A stretch of DNA of 64,000 bases from Triticum aestivum (lineage: Eukaryota; Streptophyta; Magnoliopsida; Poales; Poaceae), in contig NC_057808.1 in assembly GCF_018294505.1 (NCBI RefSeq), forward strand, positions 353,450,696-353,514,695. Reading direction: 5' to 3'. The position numbers and the translations under genes are program-made. Below, piece by piece: positions 22,593 through 34,373 of the stretch (within the stretch, counting starts at the first letter, position 1; each line of letters starts with the position of its first letter). The notes under the pieces are model-generated. The model worked only from the letters and a program-made list of their open reading frames with translations. It ran no database searches and was not told where the DNA came from.

Positions 22593-25500
22593 ATGGTTAA
22601 CACCCGCAACAACCCTGCTGTCCAGGCGCAAGGTGAGGCCAATGCAGTTTGGGGAGAGAATCTGCCTCAACCGCCTTCTCTGGCTGAAGTCATGCTGGAG
22701 GCAGAAAGAAACAAGTGTGAGACTAACCGCTTGCTAGAGCGAATTGAGCAGAACACTGCACGTCATCAGAGGAACGACTTGGTGTCCATCAATGACTTTA
22801 TCAAGTTGTACCCACCGAAGTTTAACCACTCCGTCGAGCCCCTCGATGCGGATGATTGGCTTCGCAGCATCACCCATAAGCTACGTTCTGCCAACGTAGC
22901 CGAAGCTGATAAGGTTACCTACGCTGCCTACCACCTCGAAGGCCCTGCTAGCCTTTGGTGGGAAAACTTTGAGGCTATGCGCCCATCCGGCCAAATCACT
23001 ACTTGGGCTGAATTCAGTGAGGCTTTCCGTGAGCATCATATTCCGGAGGGTGTCATAGATCGTAAGCGTGAAGAATTCTGCAACTTCACCCAAGGCAGAC
23101 TGACTGTGGATGCATACAGCCGTGAGTTTGGAAATCTAGCACGCTATGCTCCTGAAGAGGTATCCACCGACGCCAAGAAGCAGGCAAGGTTCCGCAAGGG
23201 ACTTAGCCCCGAGCTTCGCCGTGATCTTCGTCTGCACGAGTGCACCTCTTTCCAGAAATTGGTCAACAAGGCCATCAGTGCTGAGACAGGACAGACTGAC
23301 TATGACTACACGCAAGCACTCTCGCAATTTTGGTTCCTCATCCGGCTCCGGATCTCAGAAGCGCCGGGTCTGGATTCCAAACACTGCTCTGCCACCTAGG
23401 TTCACTCCGAGGCCATCCTTCGAGGCGCCTCGCCCCAACCAGCAGTATGCACCGCCCAAGGTCTATGGTGGCCCCGCTGCTAATGCTGCTCCACGCCCCA
23501 ATGTTGTGACATGCTTCAAGTGTGGAGAAACGGGTCACTATTTGCGCGAGTGCCCCCGAAACAACCCCAATCAACCTGGACAGTCCGTTGGCCATGGTAA
23601 GCCAGCAGGAAAGACTTACTACGCCAAGCCAGCCACCACTGCACGTGGCCATGTCAACTATGTTTCAGCTGAAGAAACTCATGAGGATCCCAATGTCGTC
23701 CTTGGTACGCTCCTTGTTAATTGCCATCCGGCAACTGTTCTTTTCGATACTGGAGCATCTCATTCATTTATCTCTGAGAGCTATGCTCGATTGCACAACA
23801 CCACATTTTGTGACATGCCCACCTCCATGGTAATTCAAACCCCTGGTTCTAAGTGGCAAACCTCTAGGATAAGCCATGGAAATGAAATTCTTGTCGACAG
23901 ATTGGTCTTCCTTGCATCACTAATAGCTCTCAAGTCCTCGGACATAAACATCATCTTGGGTATGGACTGGATGTCAGCTCATTATGCTAAGATTGATTGC
24001 TCTACTAGAACTGTTCAACTCACTCATCCGTCGGGCAAGACAGTCAATGTTTTGACCCGAGTGTCTAAGCGTCAGCTTTACTCATTAAATGCCAACCCTC
24101 TTCCCGACCTTGAAGATGTTCCGGTAGTCTGTGACTTCCCGGATGTCTTCCTAGAAGAACTGCCAGGTATTCCACCTGACAGGGATGTCGAGTTCGTGAT
24201 AGACCTTGTTCCAGGAACCGTCCCAATCTCTAGAAGACCTTATAAGATGGCACCCCTAGAGCTAGCTGAGCTTAAGAAACAACTCGATGAGTCCTTGAAA
24301 AAGGGTTTCATCCGTCCTAGTTCTTCTCCGTGGGCTTGCCCCGTCCTCTTCGTCAAGAAGAAGGATGGTACGGATCGGATGGTTGTAGATTACCGACCTG
24401 TCAACCTAGTCACTATCAAGAACAAGTATCCGCTCCCCAGGATCAACGACCTGTATGATCAGCTCGCTGGATCCTCAGTCTTCTCTAAAATGGATATGAG
24501 GTTGGGCTACCATCAAATCAAAATCAAGAACGGGGACATCCCTAAAACGGCCTTTGTTACTCGTTATGGCCAATACGAGTATACCGTCATGTCTTTCGGT
24601 TTAACCAATGCTCCAGCCACCTTCTCTCAGTTAATGAACTCAATCTTCATGGAGTATTTGGATAAATTCGTCGTAGTATACCTCGATGATATACTCATCT
24701 ACTCCAAGAATGAGGAAGAACATGCCGAGCATCTAAGGCTAGTATTGACGAAACTTTGAGAGCATCGCCTTTATGCTAAATTCTCTAAGTGTGAATTCTG
24801 GTTGCCAGAAGTGACCTATCTAGGCCATGTAATCTCTGGTAAGGGTATTGCTGTCAACCCCGAGCGAGTTCAAGCCATCCTTGACTGGACTCCACCTGAA
24901 TCGGTCAAGCAAGTTTGGAGTTTCCTTGGCTTAGCGAGCTGCTGTCGCCGCTTCATCGAGAATTTCTCCAAGGTTGCTAAACCTCTAACTGAACTCCTCA
25001 AGAAAGATAAAAAGTTTGAGTGGACCCCACAGTGGGAGTTCAGCTTTCAGGAACTGAAAAGACGCCTGACATCTGCCCCCGTACTCATACCACCAGATTT
25101 TTCTAAGGACTTTGTTATCTATTGCGACGCCTCGCGACAAGGACTAGGTTGCATACTCATGCAAGATCGTCATGTGATTGCCTACGCTTCCCGACAGTTG
25201 CGTCCACATGAGGATAATTATCCCACACATGATCTAGAGCTTGCAGCCGTAGTCCATGCACTCAAAACATGGCGACATTACCTTCTGGGTAATCGTTGCG
25301 AGATTTTCACTGATCACCAAAGTCTGAAATACATCTTCACCCAACCGGATTTGAATCTCAGGCAAAGACGTTGGGTCGAGTTGATCACAAATTACGACTT
25401 AGGAATAACTTACACCTCGGGCAAAGCCAACGTCATGGCTGATGCGCTAAGCCGTAAATCTTACTGTAACAACTTGATGTTACAACAAAGTCAACCACTT

Positions 25501-27061
25501 CTCCACGAGGAATTCTGTAAGCTTAAACTTCACATTGTTCCTCGAGGGTCCCTATCCACCCTGGTGGCGAAACCTACCCTTACGGATCATATCATCAAAG
25601 CTCAGAAGGTAGATCCGGGAATCTCCCGTATTAAGAGAAACATCAAGAAAGGAGTTGCGGATTGTTTCTCCGTTGATGACCAAGGTGTTGTGTTCTTTGG
25701 AGACCGCCTAGTTGTTCCCAAGGTACGCAACCTGAGGCAATTGATCCTTAAGGAAGCTCATGAATCTCCTCTCACCATTCATCCCGGTAGTACTAAAATG
25801 TATCAAGACCTACACCAGAGGTTTTGGTGGACTAGGATGAAGAGAGAAATTGCTCAATACATTGCTAATTGCGACGTTTGCCGTCGTGTTAAAGCAGAGC
25901 ATCAACGGCCTGCTGGCACCCTTCAGCCTTTGGCTATTCCTGAATGGAAATGGGATAAAATCGGTATGGATTTCATTACCGGGTTTCCCAGGACCAAGAG
26001 AGGGAATAATGCTATCTTCGTTGTTGTCGATCGTCTTTCCAAAGTAACCCATTTCCTACCTGTTCGTGAGAGTATAACCGCGAGCCAGCTAGCTGACTTG
26101 TACATCTCCCGAATAGTGTCCCTTCATGGTGTCCCATTGGAAATTAACTCAGACCGTGGAAGTCTCTTCACCTCTCGATTTTGGGAAAGTTTCCAAAATG
26201 CTATGGGAACTCGTCTCTCCTTTAGCACCGCCTTCCACCCTCAATCAAGTGGTCAGGTAGAACGAGTTAATCAAATTCTGGAGGATATGCTCCGAGCTTC
26301 TGTCATCTCTTTCGGCATGGATTGGGAGAAATGCCTTCCATTCGCCGAGTTCGCTTATAACAATAGTTATCAAGCTAGCTTGGGCAAAGCTCCTTTCGAG
26401 GTTCTCTATGGACGAAAATGTCGAACGCCCCTTAACTGGTCAGAAACCGGGGAAAGACAACTCTTTGGCCCGGATATGATTCAGGAAGCAGAAGAGCAGG
26501 TTCGCATTATTTGTGAGAAATTGAAAACAGCCCAATCTCGCCAAAAGAGCCATTATGATCGCAAACATAAGGCTATGACTTTTGAGGTTGACGAGAAGGC
26601 CTACCTTCGGGTTACTCCTTTAAAGGGAACCCATCGATTCGGTATCAAAGGCAAATTGGCTCCTCGATACATTGGACCCTTTCGCAGCCAAGCGAGGAGA
26701 AGTTGCCTACCAATTGGAACTACCTCCGCATCTTTCCAAGGTTCATGACGTCTTCCACGTTTCTCAACTCAGGTGTTGCTTCTCGGATCCTATCCGTGGA
26801 GTGGACCACGAAATGCTTGATCTCCAAGATAATCTCACATATCGGGAATATCCCGTTCGAATCCTTGATCAAGCCGAGCGTACCACTCGACGCCAAAACA
26901 TCAAGTTTCTCAAGGTTCAATGGTCACACCATTCCGAGAAAGAAGCTACTTGGGAAAGGGAGGATCGTCTTCGACTTGAGTACCCCACCTTCTTCCCAAC
27001 GGATCCTAAATCTCGGGACGAGATTCTTTTGAGTGGGGGTGAGTTGTCACATCCTAGCTAG
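22593..27061 (+). pseudogene. gag-pol polyprotein, broken by two frameshifts and one stop
   Basis: The frame starts at ATG 22593 after the acceptor-like TTTCTCCTAGG. It covers the gag capsid (ASLWWENF, FREHHIPEGV), a CCHC knuckle (23512-23553), protease LFDTGAS (about 23740-23760), reverse transcriptase YLDDIL (24679-24696), RNase H (about 25105-25340), the integrase HHCC and acidic triad (about 25760-26265) and a chromodomain (about 26850-26990). Defects: a one-base shift between about 23300 and 23325; an in-frame TGA at 24757-24759, where the first element has CGA; and a small deletion with frameshift at about 26680-26692, after which the chromodomain is in another frame. The last frame reads past the polypurine tract into the LTR and stops at 27061. 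This copy cannot make an intact polyprotein. Confidence 0.9.
27009..27025 (+). promoter_or_regulatory. hairpin before the polypurine tract
   Basis: AATCTCG, loop GGA, CGAGATT gives a perfect 7-bp stem at the same place as in the first element. The polypurine tract GAGTGGGGGTGAGT follows at 27031-27044. Confidence 0.6.
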
Positions 27062-30000
27062 TTCATGCATTAGAGTGTTGCATCATGTCTACTTTTCACA
27101 GAAACTTGAAATGGGGATGCCAGAAACCCCCAGCACCCCCCTGAACACAACTAGGGTTTACTAAAATTCTTTTCAATGAACCTGAAATGCCCTCCATAAA
27201 TGTTCACCATCTTTGGTCCTGGCTAAAACCTCTGCCAAAAATGGTTTCATATTTTTGGAGGCTATTCTGGATTTTTCACCAAGCCATAAGTATTTGCATT
27301 TGGGCAATTTAAATCCTATAAATATTTTAAAATGCCCAAATAATCTTGAAGGTATTTTTAGGCTGTTGAGAATAATTTCAAATGTGCCTCTGAATATTTC
27401 CAGGATTTTCCTAAATGAAATAGTATTTCTACTATTTCAAAACACAGAACAGAAATAAATAAAAAGAGGAAAAACAAAAAGCAGAGAAGGACTTACCTCG
27501 CAGCCCACCTGGCGGCCCAGCACTGTGCTGGCCCATGGCCAGTCAGCTGCTTGCTCTCGCCAGAGCAGGCAGAGAGGTGACGCCGGCGTGCGCGAGCTCA
27601 CCACGGCGCCACCTGCTTGCCGCCCCGCCCGCGGACGAGCTGGACGACCTCCACGATGCGCCCCCGAGCCCCTGGACACCCCCTTTCTCCCCCATCGCCT
27701 CTCCCTCGCCTTCCTCCACCATGGCCGACGCAGCCGCTGCCACCTCGCCGGAGTAGCCGCAACCACCGTCGTCCTCGCGCCGCCCCATCGTGTCCAACAG
27801 CTCCACCGTTGCCTTCTCCTTCGAGCAGGTCGAGCCCCGAGCGCTCGCTTGCCCCGAAGCCACTGCTCCGACCTCGCCTTCGCCGCCCACCGCCGGAGAT
27901 CCCCTCCGCCATCACCACCGCGGCAGTTCGCCCCCGGCATCGCTGTCCGCTCCGTCGCAACCACCGTGAGCCTGGCCACCTTCCTATCCTCTCCTTTCTC
28001 CCTCTCGAGCTCCGTAGCAACTGCACGTAGCTCACCGGCACGCGTCGCCGCCGAGCTCGTCGCCGACGAGGCTCCGGCCATCCAACGGTCGCACCACCAT
28101 GGCTGTTAGCTCCACTGCATCGCCAGGAGCCCGTAGCACCATCGCACGCACCTCGCCGTGCTCTCTAGCGACGGGTTCGACTACACCCGTACCCCGGCAG
28201 CCGCACGGCTCGTTGCTGGCGTCGATTCCGGCGACCCCGAGCTCCACCACCACCACCAGTCGATGCGGCTTGCTCCCAGCTACGCGTAGGTGCTCTCCGC
28301 CGCCCATTTGGTCGCCAGAGCACGGATCCCGCACACCACCGCCGCGTCTGGACGTCGCCGGTGGCTAAACGCCGGTGAGTCAGCGTGGTTTGACCACGGG
28401 TTGACCCCCCAGAGGCACTGACAAGTGGGGCCCGCCTACTAATTAACCTGGGTTAGGTTTAAGTTAATTCTAATTAGCTAATTACCTAGCAGTGACACTG
28501 ACACAGGGGACCCACACGTCAGGTTTGACCTGGACGACCCCGTTGACCGCTGACGTCATCATGACACACTGCTGACGCAATAAGTAACTTAATTACTGGA
28601 ATTATTCTTATACAGGAAATTCCAGAAATTATCACAAACTTCAAAAAAGCATAGAAAATAATCTATAGCTCAGAATGAAAAGATTTATATATGAAAAATG
28701 ATCAGAAAAATCCATTCTATCCATCTGTACTAGTTTCATGCAAGTTTAAGCAAGTTAACCTACTGTTTAATGCAGAACAAGATAAAGCACTAACATGGGC
28801 CATTTATGAACTTGGAATTTGAATCTTTGATTCAAATAGTCCAAACCCATCTGGTCTTAGTTGCATTAGCCCAATACATCCATTTTGCCATGTCTCATGC
28901 TTGCATCATATTGTTGCACTTGCTTGGTGTTGATTGTGCTTCGATGTATTCATTGTGGTAGGTCCTGCCTCCGAGGATATTCACGAGTATCCAACTGAAG
29001 GGCAGTATCCCACCACCACTCCGTCAGGCAAGCAACCCATTGATCATTTCGATACAAACCCATCTTCTCGCTTCTGCTCTCATTTACTGCATTAAGACAA
29101 CGCGATTCAAACTGCTGTGTGTTGCGGTAGTTGAACCCACTTTCCTTTGCATGACCTGTCATTGCCACAGTAACTAGATCAAACCCACTAGCATGTGTAG
29201 GAGTTGATTGAGACATGTTGTGTTCCTACAATGCTATGCTTGCTACGCTTAGAGTCGTGTCAGGTCTGGCTCATCAGGGTGATGAACTAGAGTGAAAGCG
29301 TGTGTCGGTAATGGGAGTGAGGTGTTGAATACGATTTGGTGAAGGTATCGATGGGAGGCCATGTAGGAGTACATGGTGGGTTGTTTCATTGAGACCGTCC
29401 CTAAGAACTGAGATCTGTATGCGTGATTTAAGATTCAGCTACTACCACGCATTGGGCCCGAAACCAATGGACCCCCTCGGCTTCTTAATCACCCTTCACC
29501 TCTGTCCAGGAGTTGCACGTAGTTTCTGGTGTTTGTAGTAAGCTGGAGGCCGTGGACAGCGCTGACCAAGGGGTGGGCTGTGATGCGGTAGGCTCGTGGC
29601 TCGGTGTACCGAGTCGCCCGTTTGGTGTCCGAGAACCCTGCACACATCGTTTGGGGCCGTATGTGGAAACCTCGGCCGGACTCCCTGCGGATGGAACCTA
29701 AATAGGCGATAAACCTGGACTAGGGACTTGAGTGTTTGGGTAGGTTGTGGCCGACACCCACGTTGGGCTTCCGCTTGAAGGTTGCCGAGTACACGTCGTG
29801 TAGCGACGGTAAGTGGTGAGAGCGTGTGTGACGAAGTACACCCCTGCAGGGTATGAAACTATTCGAATAGCCGCGTCCGCGGTAAAGGACTACTTGGTCG
29901 CTTATGCAGTTCATAGACAAGTAAATGGATACTACTAAAAGCCTCAAGATAAGTGTGAGTACCACGGATGGCTCTCTCATGGGATGACGAGGGAGGATCC

Positions 30001-31104
30001 ACGGTGGAGTATTGAAATGGTGATTAGTGGACTCGTGTGCGAGAACTATTTCACAAGTGGTGTCTCGTAGGATAGCTTAGCCAAGAGTCAAAGCTGGCTT
30101 GCTGCAATAACTCCACTACCTTCTTGAGAATAAACATGTATAGTAGGATCTGTTGTAAGACTTGCTGAGTACCTTTGTACTCATGTTGCTTCAATTACTG
30201 TTTTCAGACGACAACACCGCCCCTTCCGATGGGTTCTATGTAGAACTCGACGACGACGAGTGACTTGCCACCCAGGTGGTGATCTAGGCTTGTGAAGGGC
30301 CTACGTAGATAGACAGGCTTCGTCAAGCCTTCTTTCTTTTAGTGTCTGTACCCAGACAAGTTGCTTCCGCATGTGCTTGTATGATTGTATGACTTGAGTG
30401 TCGGGTCATGTGACCCCTATCTGTATGAACAAGTTATGTAAGGCTCTCTGGAGCCCTTTAAATAAAGTACTTGAGTTGTAGAGTTTTGTTGTGATGCCAT
30501 GTTGTATTTGCACATACCGAGCATATTGTGTGTATGATTGAAATGCTTGGTATGTGTGGGATCCGACAATCTAGTTGTTTATCCTTGGCAGCCTCTCTTA
30601 TGGGGAAATGTAGTCTAGTGCCTCCTTGAGCCATAGTAGTCCGCTACAGCCCGGTTCACCGGAGTCCTGCTAGCCCAGCACTACTGCTCTGGACACTTGA
30701 CTGGCCGGCATGTGTTTCATATCGTTCCTGTGTCTGTCCCTTCGGGGAAATGTCACGCGGTGACATCCGGAGTCCTGCCTAGCCTGCTACAGCCCGGGTT
30801 CCCGGAGTCCATTTAGCCCAGTGCTACAGCCCGGATTCACATGCTGCTGACCGACACGTTCGATGTTGATTCATGTATGCCTGTCCCCATACGTTAGTGC
30901 CGCCTTGGGTTCACGACTAGCCATGTCGGCCCGGGTTCTCTGTCATATGGATGCTAGCGAAATTGTCATATACGTGAGCCAAAAGGCGCAAACGGTCCCG
31001 GGCCATGGTAAGGCGACACCCGTGGGAGTACCGTGCGTGAGGCCGCAATGTGATATGAGGTGTTACAGGCTAGATCGGTGTGACTTAGAATCGGGGTCCT
31101 GACA
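27045..31104 (+). repeat. second LTR (4,060 bp)
   Basis: It is nearly identical to the first LTR over its whole length except for about 180 bp present only here (about 27658-27840). It ends in GACA at 31104 and is followed by primer binding site sequence rather than by host DNA. A polyadenylation-like AATAAA is near 30462. Confidence 0.9.
28962..30263 (+). other. putative spliced reading frame inside the LTR (second element, second LTR)
   Basis: Exon A is 28962-29027 and exon B 30208-30263, with the same GC donor, acceptor and phase as in the first LTR. One silent change (TCA to TCC) is present in exon A, and exon B is identical. Confidence 0.42.
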
Positions 31105-31653
31105 GCGTTGGCATCAGAGCCGGACTGCCTGTAGGTGCGTTAAGCCAAACTGGTCGATGTCGAGTCTAGAAATGCTTTAGTTACATGTAGGGGAATTGAT
31201 TGTGGGAGGGAACGTAAGGTGCTTTTACTCCTTTACCTCATGCCCTCTGATCTGAGTCATTCTCTTCTCATTCTACGTGGGTTAAGGACTAGGCTCTCTT
31301 CTCTCTATCAGGTTCACGTGTTACTAATCCGTAGTAACTTATAGGATTGTTGGTTCCATGCTTCGGTTCAGTTTCTACTACCTTTAGTATGTTGTCAGTT
31401 GAACCAGAACCTTGATATGATGTTGTTGAGTGGTATTGCAAACTGTTGCGAATGTCTCAAATCTTTTCCGAGCATTTACTGCCGTTATGCTGTCCGAATT
31501 CTCCTAGAAACACTAATGCCTTGCATTATTCCGTGCTTTCAGATGGCCACCCGTTCCCAGAATCAAGTGGTTCGTCTGACCCGGTGCCTCGGCGTACCTG
31601 GTCACACGGCCATGCTGGTCCGAGTGATGGTTGAGACAGGCTATCGTTGGTAT
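31105..31653 (+). mobile_element. truncated second copy of the 5' internal region
   Basis: It matches 21032-21580, including the primer binding site and the first 37 codons of the extra ORF (ATG at 31543). I noticed one difference (CCCC to CCCG near 31552). Homology stops sharply after CGTTGGTAT at 31653. Confidence 0.9.
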
Positions 31654-32198
31654 GAAAATCTGGTATCTTATATGATTTCTGTCATTGTTTATATGAAATA
31701 TCGCCGTGTCTGCGTGAATTTCGTCCGGTTGGTTGACTTGTTGTCATAATGTGTGCGACTACGGTTGGATGGCATAATTTGCGGGTGGTCGGTCATTCTG
31801 CGGGCGGCTCAGGCGGCATGGTGGGACAAAAAGAACACAACTCGTGCGAGCTCGACTCCAACGTGCGCGCTGGAGGATGCATGAGAACCCGAGCCATTCC
31901 TCGTTCATCGGTGGCAAAGGCACCGGTGGACAAAAGGGTCGCCAATATTTTGGCTACCCCGGGCAAGATCCAAACAGCCTCTCCCAACAGATTCAAATCC
32001 CTCGTTCGCCGTCGAATTTTGCCATGTGTTGTTTTCATGGACTAGCAAGATGCCCGTGCATTGCACAGAACATCAAGATGCATTTTTTTACAAAACACGT
32101 GTTGTGATTGACCCATGCAGGAGTAATCCCATTTTGTAAAAACTAATTATTGCTCGAGAATTTTATCGGATAAATGGTATCTCGAGAATTTTATTGGA
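31654..32198. other. spacer without a supported gene
   Basis: No ORF with recognisable content is present. Near 32042-32064 the string CTAGCAAGATGCCCGTGCATT resembles a motif I associate with dispersed grass repeats, but I cannot assign it to a family. Confidence 0.3.
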
Positions 32199-32508
32199 CT
32201 CCATTTTTGTATACAAGGCCACAAACCCATATTACAGGTACCAAGGCAAAAATTAATGTCTTCTAACTCAATGTTGCAAGCCACCTTGTTTCCTTGTTTG
32301 CCGTGTAAATTAATGTGTATTCTTCTCTTTCATGCACATCAAGCTAATGCTCACACTCTTGCATGCATGCAAGGGATAATTAATGTCCTCCTTTGCTAGT
32401 AGTACTACGAGGCAAACACCATTAATATTGCATCGATTAGTGTTAGTGGCCTTGTATATCTGCAAATTGTAATTTTGATAGTGGCCTTGTATATAAAAAT
32501 GGAGGGAG
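32199..32508. mobile_element. MITE, Stowaway/Mariner type, about 310 bp
   Basis: The left end CTCCATTTTTGTATACAAGG and the right end, read on the other strand as CTCCCTCCATTTTTATATAC, form terminal inverted repeats that continue through CAAGGCCAC. The left end has lost four bases of the usual CTCCCTCC. No clean TA duplication is visible. Confidence 0.65.
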
Positions 32509-32934
32509 AAAGATGAGAGATAAGGTGAGAAGGAGTGGGGCGTGGTGGTGACTGGTGGTCGGACTAGGCGGAGGCATGGGGATAGATGGCGCATTATGTC
32601 TAGGTTTGTATCTCTATAGTCCCTCTCACACACACCCACGTAGGTGGGGGACGTGCACGAAGAGAAGAGGTGCACGCACGGCGCACGTACTCCCATATCT
32701 TTCCCAACCACACCCGCACGGGTACACGGTGGAGCTTATTTATGTACGAAAAGGCAGCCCACGTGGTAACTTGACACGTGTACTGGTTGTCCACTAGATG
32801 GAGGGAGGATCGTCTACCACGGGTGAACAAACAAATTGCGACTTGACACGTTATGTTAAAAAAGAGGCAAACCATGTGGGGCCTACCTTAGAGGCAAGGC
32901 TCTATACACTGGAGTACTTTTGATGTGTCCTGTC

Positions 32935-33085
32935 AACTCGCAGAACGAGGAGAAGCTTGCTTAGTACGCCGTCTCCCCCACCCACGGGCGCAGTGGCTCG
33001 TAGGATGAGGTGAAGCTTGCTTACTACGCCTTACGCCCGCTGCCTCGCCCACGCGCGCGGTGGCTCGTAGGACGAGGAGAAATTT
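32935..33085. repeat. tandem repeat of about 63 bp, 2.3 copies
   Basis: The words GTAGGATGAGGTGAAGCTTGC and GTAGGACGAGGAGAAATTT, with CGCCCACGCGCGCGGTGGCTC between them, recur from about 32942. The unit is GC-rich and non-coding. Confidence 0.6.
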
Positions 33086-33092
33086 TTACTAG

Positions 33093-33330
33093 TACTCCCT
33101 CCGTTTACTCCTCGTCCCTACTACCTTGGTTAGAGAGATTATCATATTGTTTGGAATATATATGTCCTTTAGTACTCCCTCCATTTACTTATACAAGGCC
33201 ACTATAAAAAAAATACATTTTGCATCTATACATGGCCACAAATAGTAATCGAGACAAAAGTTACTACTCCCTCCTTTCCAGTTTATGGCTCAATTTCAAA
33301 ATCTCTCCAACCAAGGTAGACGGTGAGTGG
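33093..33330. mobile_element. cluster of nested Stowaway-type MITE fragments
   Basis: An outer pair of inverted repeats (TACCTTGGTTAGAGAGATT at about 33121 and AATCTCTCCAACCAAGGTA at about 33299) encloses a second, partial element that starts CTCCCTCCATTTACTTATAC near 33176 and shares the ACAAGGCCAC and GTAATCGAGACAAAA words of the 32.2-kb MITE. One MITE appears inserted in another. Confidence 0.55.
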
Positions 33331-34056
33331 TTGATTTAATTTCGTACTCCTAGTTTGCACAAGAAATTAGTACGCTCGTTTTTCTCAAGAAGTTATGTTT
33401 ACCGAGGCATTAATTAGAACGAATGCATGAATGACCACTAAATTTCCATGAACTTCTACATGCATTGGTGAGTTTTCTCTTGACACTGCTTGCATCGGGT
33501 GATCTAACGCACCTCAAAATCCAACATGTGATGGTACTACTACTATGTGATGCCCGGATAGTTAAGCTACAGTAATTCTCTGTTAATGGCCCTACATCAC
33601 TTCGATTACTGTTGCTAATCTCACGTTAGTTCGAAACCGATTCAACTTCAAACTCAAAATCAAACAAACAATAGAAGTTTTTCAATCTTAAAACCAAAAT
33701 GTTCGGAGAGAGCCAAATAATGCATCAGTAATAATGGTGAAGAAACCAACCTCTTTGAAAGTGATTGATTATCCTAAAGTAAATAAAATAGTAGCAAAAC
33801 AATTAATTAAATGCTTTTTACAATTAATAAATTACTAAACTATTCTATCTAGTTGCCCAAACTTATCTGGCAATAGTATAATTATTTAGACTAAATTAGG
33901 GACTACTTTTATAAATTATAAAACTAAAATAATTAGGAACTAAAAGAAAACAGAAAAGAAAAATAAGAAAAGGAGAAAAGCAAACCCCCCTCTCACTGGG
34001 CTTCGGCCCAGCTGGCCACCGGGCCAACCAGGCCGGCCCAGCCGCCCCCTGCTAAC

Positions 34057-34373
34057 NNNNNNNNNNNNNNNNNNNNNNNNNNNNNNNNNNNNNNNNNNNN
34101 NNNNNNNNNNNNNNNNNNNNNNNNNNNNNNNNNNNNNNNNNNNNNNNNNNNNNNNNNNNNNNNNNNNNNNNNNNNNNNNNNNNNNNNNNNNNNNNNNNNN
34201 NNNNNNNNNNNNNNNNNNNNNNNNNNNNNNNNNNNNNNNNNNNNNNNNNNNNNNNNNNNNNNNNNNNNNNNNNNNNNNNNNNNNNNNNNNNNNNNNNNNN
34301 NNNNNNNNNNNNNNNNNNNNNNNNNNNNNNNNNNNNNNNNNNNNNNNNNNNNNNNNNNNNNNNNNNNNNNNNN
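34057..34373. other. assembly gap of 317 N in the GC-rich LTR block
   Basis: The gap starts right after GCTAAC, the same position where the gap of the 3' LTR begins (42185). The missing sequence is therefore the same GC-rich stretch in both LTRs. Confidence 0.95.

Larger units (their letters stand above)
17151..31653 (+). mobile_element. Tekay-like LTR retrotransposon with LTR-internal-LTR-truncated internal structure
   Basis: Two LTRs (17151-21031 and 27045-31104) enclose a gag-pol region, and the second LTR is followed by a second copy of the 5' internal region, including the primer binding site, which breaks off at 31653. No third LTR follows and no copy of the left flank TCCGC is found at the right border. 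The 549-bp second internal copy is almost identical to 21032-21580. The structure is what unequal recombination between LTRs of two copies, followed by a deletion, would leave. Confidence 0.88.

Noticed and set aside
23146..23400. Second gag start in frame 1
   Set aside because: The ATG at 23146 lies inside the gag frame, and the frame only becomes meaningful after the frameshift near 23310. It is the continuation of gag, not a new gene.
31105..31653. Reading the second internal copy purely as an assembly error
   Set aside because: The break is clean, there are no N, and the adjoining LTR differs from the first by an indel and point changes, so a real tandem is more likely. It is still listed for checking with long reads.
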